From Flavobacteriales bacterium (GTDB lineage Bacteria; Bacteroidota; Bacteroidia; Flavobacteriales_D; SKUL01): a DNA stretch of 10,831 bases. The DNA lies in the NCBI GenBank assembly GCA_007129985.1, contig SKUL01000338.1:1-10831 (forward strand), read 5' to 3'. Below, piece by piece: positions 1-6,479 of the stretch. The position numbers and the translations under genes are program-made. Position 1 is the stretch's first letter, and every line of letters begins with the position of its first letter. Under the pieces are notes generated by a model. That model was not told the origin of the DNA. It saw only the letters and a program-made list of their open reading frames with translations, and searched no databases.

Positions 1-1786
1 TCACATCTTCGTAGTATGGATTCCAGAAATATCTGACGCCGTAATCTTTCCAAAGATCTGTGTAGTTGTGTTCTTTTCCGGGCATCATTCCATCGCATAC
101 TGCATTTTCGCGATTGTTGTGGGGGGCGTTGTTGTATCCATGGTCAATCCAGGTGGGGGATGCGAAGCGCTCTTGCATGTATTCGAGCGACTCCTCCATA
201 ATGGCTCTCGTGGTAGTGTATTGATCGGGTGTGTGGAGGCAAATTTCGAAACCGGTATTGTGCAATTGGATCAATAGGTCTTCAAACTCCGCATGGGTAG
301 TAATGGTGGCGTGTAAATCACTGAAAATGCTATCGCTGGCCCGAAGATTGTTAGCGCTGTCGGGGTTGGAATAAAACACGCTTTTTGTGACCGGAATGTC
401 GTAGTATGCAAATCCTCCGGTGGCATCTTCCAGTTGGGTAATTTCTTCACTGCCCAAACAAACTGCTCTGTGGCTCTGTACGTTGGTCCAGTCAGCGTGC
501 TCGGTAAAAAGCACGGCTGCTTCTGTGCCATGTGGGTAAGGTAGAATCTGCGGGAATAGGTTTGCATCGCTTCCGAGTCGAAGACGAATTTCACCATCCA
601 CTTCGGCATTTTTGCGGTAATGAGTTGCGGATATGTTCACAAAATAATCGGTGGTGTCCGCCTCCGGAAAGTGAATCAGAGGATGGTCTTCCTCATAATC
701 AAGATTAAACACTGCCAAGCGACTTTTGGATGACCATTGCACCGAAGAAATATAGTTTTCAGGCTGCCAGCGTGCCGTGCGCATTCCCGACCCGCAGATC
801 AAATGACCTTTTCCGAGATAGTAGTTTTGATTTTCCTTAGGTTGAATGGTTTTCCCGGTTGGAAGTGTTGCACTTATTCCTTCTTCGCGCATCGGTGCAC
901 AAAGTGCGAGTCTGTGCACATTTTGATTCGTTGTAAAACTGGCGCTCAAGCTGATGAGCATTTCCGATTGATTGGCTACTTCGCGAATGCGCAGCGAATA
1001 ACTTGCAAGAGGGGATGATGCCGTAAACAGCAATTCTCCTGGTTTAGAACTTTCTTCAGCTCGCCAGTTGCTGACGTCAAACACCTGTTTTTCATTCTTT
1101 GAGAGGGTGCTATAATGCATCACTGAAAGTGGGCGGGTAAGAGCCTTTTTTTCACCGTCAAGTAAGACCAAGCCGCCGCCAATGGTGTAATGGCCAACGT
1201 GGCATATATCATTGATGGAGTGTATGCTCATAGATCCAGATATTCTTGCAGTTTCAAACACGGGAATCCAGGAAGGAGGGAATAGCTTTGAAAGCTTGAC
1301 CTTGCAGGCACCCATAGTGAATTTGGCGCTTTTCGGGTTCCATGCGTATACCTTTAGGCTACTTCCCCGTAGGTAAGATTCAGGGATTCGGAAGATTTGT
1401 GACCCGCTGGTTTTAGCTGAAAGTGGTGTGCTCTCCCAAAACAGGTTTTCTTCGCCCCTTTTGATTTCTACCACCAGTTGGAGATCCGGGTTTGCAGGCA
1501 CATCTAACACAGGCATTTCTATACTCAGCAGTAGGCTGTGGTCTGTTTTGCGGTCAAAATGATGCTCAAACGACAATTCATATTCTGCCGAAAGCACAAA
1601 CCCTTCTGAGCACAAGTGTTTTACAATTAATTCCTGCTGACTCTCGCGTGTGGATTGTGCAATCTCTTTGAGTTGCTTATCCATGGTATACTCATCCACC
1701 ACATGTGGGTCGCACGCCGTGTTCAGCATTGCAAGACATAAGATACAAGCTGGTAGAGGGCGAACAGCAAATCGGAAGTAGTTCAT
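1..1786 (-). CDS. NodB-like (polysaccharide deacetylase fold) putative lipoprotein, C-terminus beyond window
   Basis: This is an open frame of 595 codons from ATG at 1786 to the window edge, with no stop, so the C-terminus is missing. The N-terminus has arginines at 5 and 9, a hydrophobic stretch to about residue 21, and LNTAC at 21-25. That resembles a lipobox with a weak -3 position (Asn), so lipidation at Cys25 is likely but not certain. Residues 60-400 look beta-rich and I recognise no named domain there. From about 415 the protein resembles the NodB/polysaccharide deacetylase fold: a strand ending FTEHAD (427-432), then CLHT with His518, then TWIDHG (545-550). These sit where the family has its TFDD, HxxxH and later active-site motifs. 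The match is imperfect: Glu429 replaces an Asp, and the second His of HxxxH reads Gln522. Substrate is unknown and could be an envelope or environmental glycan. The gene lies downstream of trxB in the same direction, but the trxB terminator separates them. The fold call is by motif recognition; the open frame itself is solid. Confidence 0.75.
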   Translation of the reverse strand, partial: MNYFRFAVRPLPACILCLAMLNTACDPHVVDEYTMDKQLKEIAQSTRESQQELIVKHLCSEGFVLSAEYELSFEHHFDRKTDHSLLLSIEMPVLDVPANPDLQLVVEIKRGEENLFWESTPLSAKTSGSQIFRIPESYLRGSSLKVYAWNPKSAKFTMGACKVKLSKLFPPSWIPVFETARISGSMSIHSINDICHVGHYTIGGGLVLLDGEKKALTRPLSVMHYSTLSKNEKQVFDVSNWRAEESSKPGELLFTASSPLASYSLRIREVANQSEMLISLSASFTTNQNVHRLALCAPMREEGISATLPTGKTIQPKENQNYYLGKGHLICGSGMRTARWQPENYISSVQWSSKSRLAVFNLDYEEDHPLIHFPEADTTDYFVNISATHYRKNAEVDGEIRLRLGSDANLFPQILPYPHGTEAAVLFTEHADWTNVQSHRAVCLGSEEITQLEDATGGFAYYDIPVTKSVFYSNPDSANNLRASDSIFSDLHATITTHAEFEDLLIQLHNTGFEICLHTPDQYTTTRAIMEESLEYMQERFASPTWIDHGYNNAPHNNRENAVCDGMMPGKEHNYTDLWKDYGVRYFWNPYYEDV

Positions 1787-1846
1787 AGTGTTATCTGACT
1801 ATGCGAATTAACGAATATTACACGACGACAAGCGCGAGCAGGGCAT

Positions 1847-1875
1847 AAAAAAACCCGGAAGGATGCTTCCGGGTT
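1847..1875 (-). terminator. Rho-independent terminator of trxB
   Basis: A perfect 10-bp inverted repeat (1852-1861 with 1866-1875) encloses a 4-base loop. A run of seven A at 1847-1853 on the plus strand becomes the U-tract when read on the minus strand. It lies 20 bases past the trxB stop, so it should end the trxB transcript before the downstream lipoprotein gene. Confidence 0.85.
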
Positions 1876-1895
1876 ATGAATTTACGCGTTGATTA

Positions 1896-2840
1896 TCAGT
1901 GTAAGCCTTTTTCGCTAAGGTAGCGCTCAGCATCCAGCGCAGCCATGCAACCGGTACCTGCGGCGGTAACGGCCTGACGGTAGATTTTATCCGCTGCGTC
2001 ACCGCTGGCAAAAACACCTTCGATATTGGTTTTCGAGCTGCCGGGTTTTACCTTGAGGTATCCTACGTCGTCCATATCCAGCCATCCTTTAAAAACATCG
2101 GTGTTCGGCTTGTGACCAATGGCCACGAAAAAACCGGTGATGTTGAGGGTGCTTTCTTCACCACTTTCGGTGTTTTTGATACGCACGCCTTCTACGGCTT
2201 TGTCGCCCAGGATTTCAACTGTTTCGGTATTCCAGTGGATTTCAATATTGGCAGCGTCTTTTACGCGTTGCTGCATAATGGCAGAGGCGCGCATTTCATC
2301 GCGACGTACCAACATATGTACCTTGGTACATAGCTTTGAGAGGTAAGTGGCTTCTTCAGCAGCCGTATCACCGGCACCCACAATAGCTACTTCCTGACCT
2401 TTAAAGAAGAATCCATCGCAAACAGCACATGCGCTTACGCCGTGGCCATTAAGACGCTCCTCGCTTTCAAGCCCGAGCCACTTGGCGCTCGCTCCGGTAG
2501 CAATGATGATTGAGTCAGCGGTAACTTCTTTCTCTCCGTCAACGGTTACTTTGTGTACAGGCCCGGTAAAATCTACCTCGGTTACCATTCCCCAGCGTAC
2601 ATCGGTTCCGAAGCGCTCGGCTTGCTTCTGAAAGTCAATCATCATCTGTGGACCTTGAACTCCTTCGGGGTAGCCGGGGTAGTTCTCCACGTCGGTGGTT
2701 ATGGTGAGTTGGCCACCCGGTTGTAAGCCCTGGTACATAACGGGTTTCATTTCTGCACGCGCAGCGTAGATGGCTGCTGTATATCCTGCAGGGCCTGAAC
2801 CAATAATCAGGCATTTCACGTGTTCTGTTGTATCGCTCAT
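1896..2840 (-). CDS. trxB: Thioredoxin reductase (NADPH), TrxB
   Basis: This 314-residue low-molecular-weight thioredoxin reductase is a cytoplasmic flavoenzyme that passes electrons from NADPH through FAD to a CxxC disulfide and on to thioredoxin. The expected parts are present in order. GSGPAG at 14-19 is the FAD dinucleotide-binding loop, and IIATGA at 112-117 is the conserved strand before the NADPH domain. CAVCDG at 138-143 holds the redox cysteines 138 and 141. GAGDTAAEEA at 155-164 is the NADPH-binding loop, followed by VRRDEMRAS at 178-186 for NADPH phosphate recognition. GVFASGDAAD at 275-284 is the C-terminal FAD motif. Length is normal for the family, with no fused thioredoxin domain. 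The ATG at 2840 gives a standard N-terminus. No Shine-Dalgarno sequence precedes it, as is usual in Bacteroidota. A promoter -7 box lies about 24 bases upstream and a strong terminator follows, so it is probably monocistronic. Confidence 0.97.
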   Translation of the reverse strand: MSDTTEHVKCLIIGSGPAGYTAAIYAARAEMKPVMYQGLQPGGQLTITTDVENYPGYPEGVQGPQMMIDFQKQAERFGTDVRWGMVTEVDFTGPVHKVTVDGEKEVTADSIIIATGASAKWLGLESEERLNGHGVSACAVCDGFFFKGQEVAIVGAGDTAAEEATYLSKLCTKVHMLVRRDEMRASAIMQQRVKDAANIEIHWNTETVEILGDKAVEGVRIKNTESGEESTLNITGFFVAIGHKPNTDVFKGWLDMDDVGYLKVKPGSSKTNIEGVFASGDAADKIYRQAVTAAGTGCMAALDAERYLSEKGLH

Positions 2841-2863
2841 GGATGTGTATTATTGAATGGCTG

Positions 2864-2871
2864 CAAAAATA
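2864..2871 (-). promoter_or_regulatory. Putative trxB promoter, -7 box
   Basis: Read on the minus strand this is TATTTTTG, an exact match to the Bacteroidota -7 consensus TAnnTTTG. It is followed by CAGCC and lies about 23 bases before the trxB ATG, which would give a short leader. I see no convincing TTG at the usual -33 distance, so this rests on one box. Confidence 0.45.
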
Positions 2872-2977
2872 GCAACTCAAACCGATGCGTGTGTGTAACG
2901 ATAGTTTCTGTTTATAGAACGATAAGGCGTAGCAGTTATGGTGCGTTTTACTCTTTGTAAACGAGTGCAGAAGGCAT

Positions 2978-3003
2978 AAAAAAAGCCACCCGAGGGTGGC
3001 TTT
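2978..3003 (-). terminator. Rho-independent terminator after the small lipoprotein gene
   Basis: A 9-bp perfect stem (2982-2990 with 2995-3003) has a CGAG loop. Seven A at 2978-2984 on the plus strand form the U-tract on the minus strand. It begins 19 bases past the stop of the 59-residue lipoprotein ORF. This is good evidence that a transcribed minus-strand gene lies immediately to its right. Confidence 0.85.
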
Positions 3004-3022
3004 CAGAGAAAATTCAAAGGGC

Positions 3023-3202
3023 TTATTGCCAAACCCCTCCTGCTGCCTGACAATCGGCTTTGGCAGCGTCATAAATGGTATTGGCGATTGCACCACCGCG
3101 GCAGTACTCAATGTTATCCAGTGAGCAAGACCCACAACGTTTACATGATGAGAAACTTGCGGCTGCAACGAGCAGAATTGCCGGTAAAATGAGCTTTTTC
3201 AT
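3023..3202 (-). CDS. Small cysteine-rich lipoprotein, 59 aa, function unknown
   Basis: The ORF runs from ATG at 3202 to TAA at 3025-3023. The peptide begins MKKLILPAIL and has a lysine-rich n-region, a hydrophobic core (4-17) and the lipobox FSSC (17-20), so Cys20 should be lipidated after signal peptidase II cleavage. The mature part is only 40 residues and carries further cysteines at 23, 26, 34 and 51. The first three form CKRCGSC, a CxxCxxC cluster beside the lipid anchor. The C-terminus is AGGVWQ. No catalytic family is recognised. Bacteroidota encode many short lipoproteins with clustered cysteines, mostly uncharacterised. The signal peptide, the dense cysteines and a strong terminator 19 bases past the stop all argue that this is a real gene. 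It sits between a phospholipid acyltransferase and trxB; a link to thiol redox is only a guess, because TrxB is cytoplasmic and this protein should be in the envelope. Confidence 0.8.
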   Translation of the reverse strand: MKKLILPAILLVAAASFSSCKRCGSCSLDNIEYCRGGAIANTIYDAAKADCQAAGGVWQ

Positions 3203-3292
3203 GATACTATTGTTTTTGGTTTAAGTTCGCACTACCTGAACGAAGTTCATGCCAAAAAGTTTCCTCGGCAACACCTTTTTATTTCAACAAGG

Positions 3293-3835
3293 CTACTTAA
3301 CCCCCCATTCGGGGTTGTAACCTTGGTAGGCTTTGTAGAATTCTTTGATGCGCTCAATGTCGGCGTCCACATCACCGGTGGTTTTGAAAGCTTCTTGTAC
3401 AATACCACCTGTTTTAGTGCCGTAGTCAACGTAGCCCAGTATTATCGGCACATTCGCCTCCTGAGCCGCGAAGTAAAAACCACGCTTCCATTTAGGTGAA
3501 TATCTGCGGGTACCCTCAGGGGTGAAAAGTATGATAAGGTCATCGTGCTTGTCGAAAAGCTCTACAATCTGATCCACTGCCCGGTTGTTTTTGGATCTGT
3601 CAATAGGCAGTCCTCCCATCTTTTTCAAGAAGTACCCAAAAGGCCAGAAAAAAGCCTCCTTTTTAATGAGCATGCGCACATTCACCCCGAGAAAATTGAA
3701 TACCAGGCGGGCTACAACAAAATCCCAGTTACTGGTATGCGGCGCAGCAACGAGCACGCACTTACGCACCCCGGGAGGAAGTCCGCCTTCGTACTTCCAG
3801 CCTGCCTTGTTAAACACCCAACGTGATAGCGACAT
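3293..3835 (-). CDS. 1-acyl-sn-glycerol-3-phosphate acyltransferase-like protein (PlsC family)
   Basis: This protein belongs to the PlsC/LPLAT superfamily, membrane-associated enzymes that transfer an acyl chain to lysophosphatidate or a related lysolipid or amine. From the chosen start it is 180 residues. Block I is PHTSNWD with the HxxxxD pair His33/Asp38. Block II is GGLPIDR (74-80), block III is PEGTR (106-110, the phosphate-binding EGTR), and block IV is around VPIILGYVDYG (129-139). It is shorter than classical PlsC of about 240 residues. It resembles the compact Bacteroidota members whose N-terminus reads roughly MxxSRxxFxxxGW. The frame is open to another ATG at 3868. I prefer ATG 3835 because it gives that family N-terminus and a promoter-like TAATTTCG ends only 5 bases before it. 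The exact acyl acceptor cannot be told from sequence and might be an ornithine- or glycine-type lipid. No hairpin terminator follows, so readthrough into the small lipoprotein gene 90 bases on is possible. Confidence 0.88.
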   Translation of the reverse strand: MSLSRWVFNKAGWKYEGGLPPGVRKCVLVAAPHTSNWDFVVARLVFNFLGVNVRMLIKKEAFFWPFGYFLKKMGGLPIDRSKNNRAVDQIVELFDKHDDLIILFTPEGTRRYSPKWKRGFYFAAQEANVPIILGYVDYGTKTGGIVQEAFKTTGDVDADIERIKEFYKAYQGYNPEWGVK

Positions 3836-3840
3836 GGCTG

Positions 3841-3868
3841 CGAAATTAGGCATAAATGCCATGCACAA
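3841..3868 (-). promoter_or_regulatory. Putative promoter of the acyltransferase gene
   Basis: On the minus strand TAATTTCG (3848-3841) matches the Bacteroidota -7 box TAnnTTTG at 7 of 8 positions. A TTG (3868-3866) lies 17 bases further upstream. CAGCC follows the box, as it does at the trxB box. The predicted transcription start would fall at or next to the ATG at 3835, implying a leaderless or nearly leaderless mRNA. The call is weak because the spacer is slightly short. Confidence 0.3.
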
Positions 3869-3919
3869 GAAAATCTATTACCTGTCGTTTTATTCATTGT
3901 AATCAAAGCCAAAGCTTCG

Positions 3920-4021
3920 ATGGAAAAAGTAAAAGATCAGTGGGCGTGGGTGTTGTTTGTGGCGCTTTTGGCTATCCTCGTAGTTTCATATTACATATTG
4001 GGTATTCCGCATCAGGCTTGA
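3920..4021 (+). CDS. Possible small single-span membrane protein, 33 aa
   Basis: This is an ORF from ATG 3920 to TGA 4019-4021. It begins MEKVKDQWAW, continues with an unbroken hydrophobic helix at about residues 9-28, and ends GIPHQA. The amphipathic charged start, tryptophans at the membrane edge and the helix length fit a small bitopic inner-membrane protein. It fills much of the gap between the divergent acyltransferase and the acylase gene, ending 76 bases before the acylase GTG in a different frame. I find no good promoter box or ribosome-binding site, and no family is recognised. It could be a genuine small membrane subunit or a chance ORF. Confidence 0.45.
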   Translation: MEKVKDQWAWVLFVALLAILVVSYYILGIPHQA

Positions 4022-4097
4022 TATAGTTTAGCTTGGGGTGGCAGGCGGTTTGGGCTTTCTTTCTATTTTTAGCCGACCATTCTAAAACCATCCTGTC

Positions 4098-6479
4098 GTG
4101 CGGATTTTCAAGTTGTTTTTGGCACTACTCATTCTTATCGCCACCACCACAGTCGTTTCGGTATGGCTTTATTTAGGTGGATTACGACCAGAATTGAGTG
4201 GCTCTATGCGCATACCTGCCATGACTGCCAGTGCCGATGTGCATTTCGACTCTTATGGCATTCCTCATATCTACGCAGAGAATGCCGCTGACGCATACCT
4301 TGTGCTGGGCTTTGTTCATGCACAAGACAGACTCTTTCAAATGGATCTGCTGCGCAGGGTAGGAGGAGGAAGATTGTCGGAATTTTTTGGTGAAGATGTG
4401 GTGGAGGTAGATAAGCTCTTTCACACCCTTGGCACACCTATTTATGCGGCAGAATCAGCGAGCAACTTTGATTCAGCTCCCGATGAATTGAAAGAAATCG
4501 TTACGGCTTATTTGCGAGGAGTGAATCACTTTGTGGAAACGGGATTTACACCCATTGAATACACACTCGCCGGACTTCCGAAAGAGCCCTTTGACGTGCA
4601 GGATATGTACCAGATTGCCGGCTACATGGCATTTAGCTTTGCGCTCGGATTACGTACTGAGCCCGTGGTAGAATACATAGCCTCCATTTTGGGAAGTGAT
4701 TATCTGCAAGATCTCGCTTTGCATCACGAGGACGGAATGCCGCTGGCTCTCTCAGGAAGGGAAGATGTAGATATGCCCGTACTATCTGCATCTCTGCGAG
4801 AAAAGCTGGATAATTTGGCGATGCCCTTGTTCATAGGGAGCAACAACTGGGCGGTATCCGGTATCAAAACAGCATCGGGTAAACCTATACTCGCCAATGA
4901 TACGCACATTCAGTATTCGCAGCCTTCAACATGGTACGAGGCGCATTTGGAATATCCCGGAGCATGTCTTTACGGTAACTTCCTTGCGGGAATTCCATTC
5001 CCGTTGGTGGGACACAACCAGCACATTGCCTGGGGTCTCACCATGTTTGAGAACGACGATACCGACTTTTATTTCGAGACTTTTCATCCTGATGACCCAT
5101 CACTTGTGCGAAGCAAAGATTCTCTTTGGGTTCCTGTGAACATCCGCAAAGTGGATATTGCCGTAAAAAATAGCGATACGGTGCATTTTGAAGTAACCGA
5201 AACGCCGCACGGCCCGCTGGTTCAGTCTTTTTTCAGCCCGGCAGGTGAGCAAGCCGTTTCTCTCTATTGGACCTACACCAAGAAACCAAACCTCCTTCCG
5301 GAAGCCTTCTTCAAACTCAACCACGCGTCCAAAATGGATGAAGCCCGCGATGCTGTTTGCAAAATCCACGCTCCCGGTTTAAACATTGCTTATGCGGACA
5401 CCGATAACAACATCGCTCTTTGGTCGGCAGCTCTTCTGATTGAGCGACCGGCCCATGTCAACTCGAAGCGCATTCTTGACGGAGCGTCAGGAAAGGATGA
5501 TCCGATTGGCTTTTACCCTTTCAGCGCCAATCCGCAGGTAGAAAACCCAGAGTCGGGTGTGGTTTATTCGGCAAATAGTCAGCATGATACTACGGCCGCG
5601 GGGGTCATTCATCCGGGCTACTATACGGCACCTAATCGCATGGTGGCCATCCGTCAGTGGTTGGAGTCAGACAGAATATGGAGCAAGGAAGACATGATGT
5701 CTATGGTTTCAGACCATGTTTCCGCGGAGGACGAAAGACTGGCCAAACACCTGTACTCGCTCTTGCTTGAATCAGATGCCGATCAGGAAGTGAAAGACTT
5801 TTTTGCGCCTCTGTCCTTTTGGAATGGAAGTCATGCAACGACCTCACCGGAGCCGGTTTTGTACTATCCGGTCATCTATCACCTGTTGGAAAAGACGTTT
5901 TTGGATTACCTCGGTCAGGAACACTTCGAAACCTTTCTTTCCACTCACCTTATGAAGCGCACCATCTACAAGTTGTATTATTTGGATGAAAGCCCTTGGT
6001 TTGTTGAAGCCGTAACCAACGAGCGGCAAAATCTGCAAGACATGGCTGCCTGGGCATTCACAGCGGCGAAAGAACAACTGGAACAACAATATCCCGACGG
6101 CAATTTGGACGTATGGGGCGAGGTACACACCGTCACACATCCGCATCCGATGGGTGTGCGATGGCCGCTGGACAAAATTTTCAACGTGGGGCCTTTTGGT
6201 ATAAGCGGAACCAACGAGAGCATTGATCAGCAAGGCTTTCGGCAAAATAAAAGCGGTCTATACCCTGCCAAACATGGTCCGCAAATGCGTATTTTGATTG
6301 ATTTGGGAGACATTCATAATTCCATGAGCGTGAACCCAACAGGTCAGTCAGGCAATATTTTCAGTCCGCATTACAGCGATCAAGCCGAGCTTTTTGCAAC
6401 CCATCAATTCAGGCCGCAGCTTACCCACCGTGATTCTATTTTGAAGCATTCTCACGACCATCTTAGGGTTTCTCCATGA
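4098..6479 (+). CDS. Penicillin acylase family protein (Ntn hydrolase, S45)
   Basis: At 793 residues this is a typical member of the penicillin amidase/AHL acylase family. These periplasmic enzymes self-cleave and hydrolyse amide bonds of acylated compounds. Residues 5-27 are a hydrophobic signal or anchor with no clear AxA site. The alpha part contains YGIPHIYA (53-60) and GFVHAQDRLFQMDLLRR (71-87). GSNNWAVSG (247-255) supplies the expected autocatalytic nucleophile Ser248, which becomes the beta-chain N-terminus. ANDTH (266-270) and GHNQHIAWGLT (305-315) follow, both usual landmarks. Asn493 in SANSQH is a plausible oxyanion-hole residue, and GTNESIDQ (704-711) is the conserved C-terminal motif. 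Translation must start at GTG 4098: an in-frame TAA lies 13 bases upstream and no ATG occurs before residue 37. Substrate is unknown and could be N-acyl homoserine lactones, N-acyl amino acids or acyl peptides. The stop overlaps the start of the esterase gene by 4 bases. Confidence 0.93.
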   Translation: MRIFKLFLALLILIATTTVVSVWLYLGGLRPELSGSMRIPAMTASADVHFDSYGIPHIYAENAADAYLVLGFVHAQDRLFQMDLLRRVGGGRLSEFFGEDVVEVDKLFHTLGTPIYAAESASNFDSAPDELKEIVTAYLRGVNHFVETGFTPIEYTLAGLPKEPFDVQDMYQIAGYMAFSFALGLRTEPVVEYIASILGSDYLQDLALHHEDGMPLALSGREDVDMPVLSASLREKLDNLAMPLFIGSNNWAVSGIKTASGKPILANDTHIQYSQPSTWYEAHLEYPGACLYGNFLAGIPFPLVGHNQHIAWGLTMFENDDTDFYFETFHPDDPSLVRSKDSLWVPVNIRKVDIAVKNSDTVHFEVTETPHGPLVQSFFSPAGEQAVSLYWTYTKKPNLLPEAFFKLNHASKMDEARDAVCKIHAPGLNIAYADTDNNIALWSAALLIERPAHVNSKRILDGASGKDDPIGFYPFSANPQVENPESGVVYSANSQHDTTAAGVIHPGYYTAPNRMVAIRQWLESDRIWSKEDMMSMVSDHVSAEDERLAKHLYSLLLESDADQEVKDFFAPLSFWNGSHATTSPEPVLYYPVIYHLLEKTFLDYLGQEHFETFLSTHLMKRTIYKLYYLDESPWFVEAVTNERQNLQDMAAWAFTAAKEQLEQQYPDGNLDVWGEVHTVTHPHPMGVRWPLDKIFNVGPFGISGTNESIDQQGFRQNKSGLYPAKHGPQMRILIDLGDIHNSMSVNPTGQSGNIFSPHYSDQAELFATHQFRPQLTHRDSILKHSHDHLRVSP

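Noticed and set aside
271..609. 112-residue minus-strand ORF
   Set aside because: It lies wholly inside the deacetylase-fold gene on the same strand in another frame; the long frame carries the recognisable motifs.
737..1018. 93-residue plus-strand ORF
   Set aside because: It is antisense to the deacetylase-fold gene, has no recognisable protein features and no promoter-like box noted upstream.
2635..3168. 177-residue minus-strand ORF spanning the trxB start and the upstream region
   Set aside because: It overlaps the trxB 5' end, the lipoprotein terminator and the lipoprotein gene in another frame, and its product is low-quality and domainless. It is a shadow ORF.
3299..3316. 6-bp inverted repeat at the end of the acyltransferase gene
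   Set aside because: It lies within the last codons and is followed on the minus strand by mixed sequence rather than a U-tract, so it is not a convincing terminator.
4064..4071. TATTTTTA as a -7 box for the acylase gene
   Set aside because: It matches 7 of 8 consensus positions, but no TTG stands at a suitable distance and the region is T-rich, so a chance match is likely.
5844..6245. 133-residue minus-strand ORF
   Set aside because: It is antisense to the C-terminal half of the acylase, which holds conserved family motifs; the antisense product has no recognisable features.
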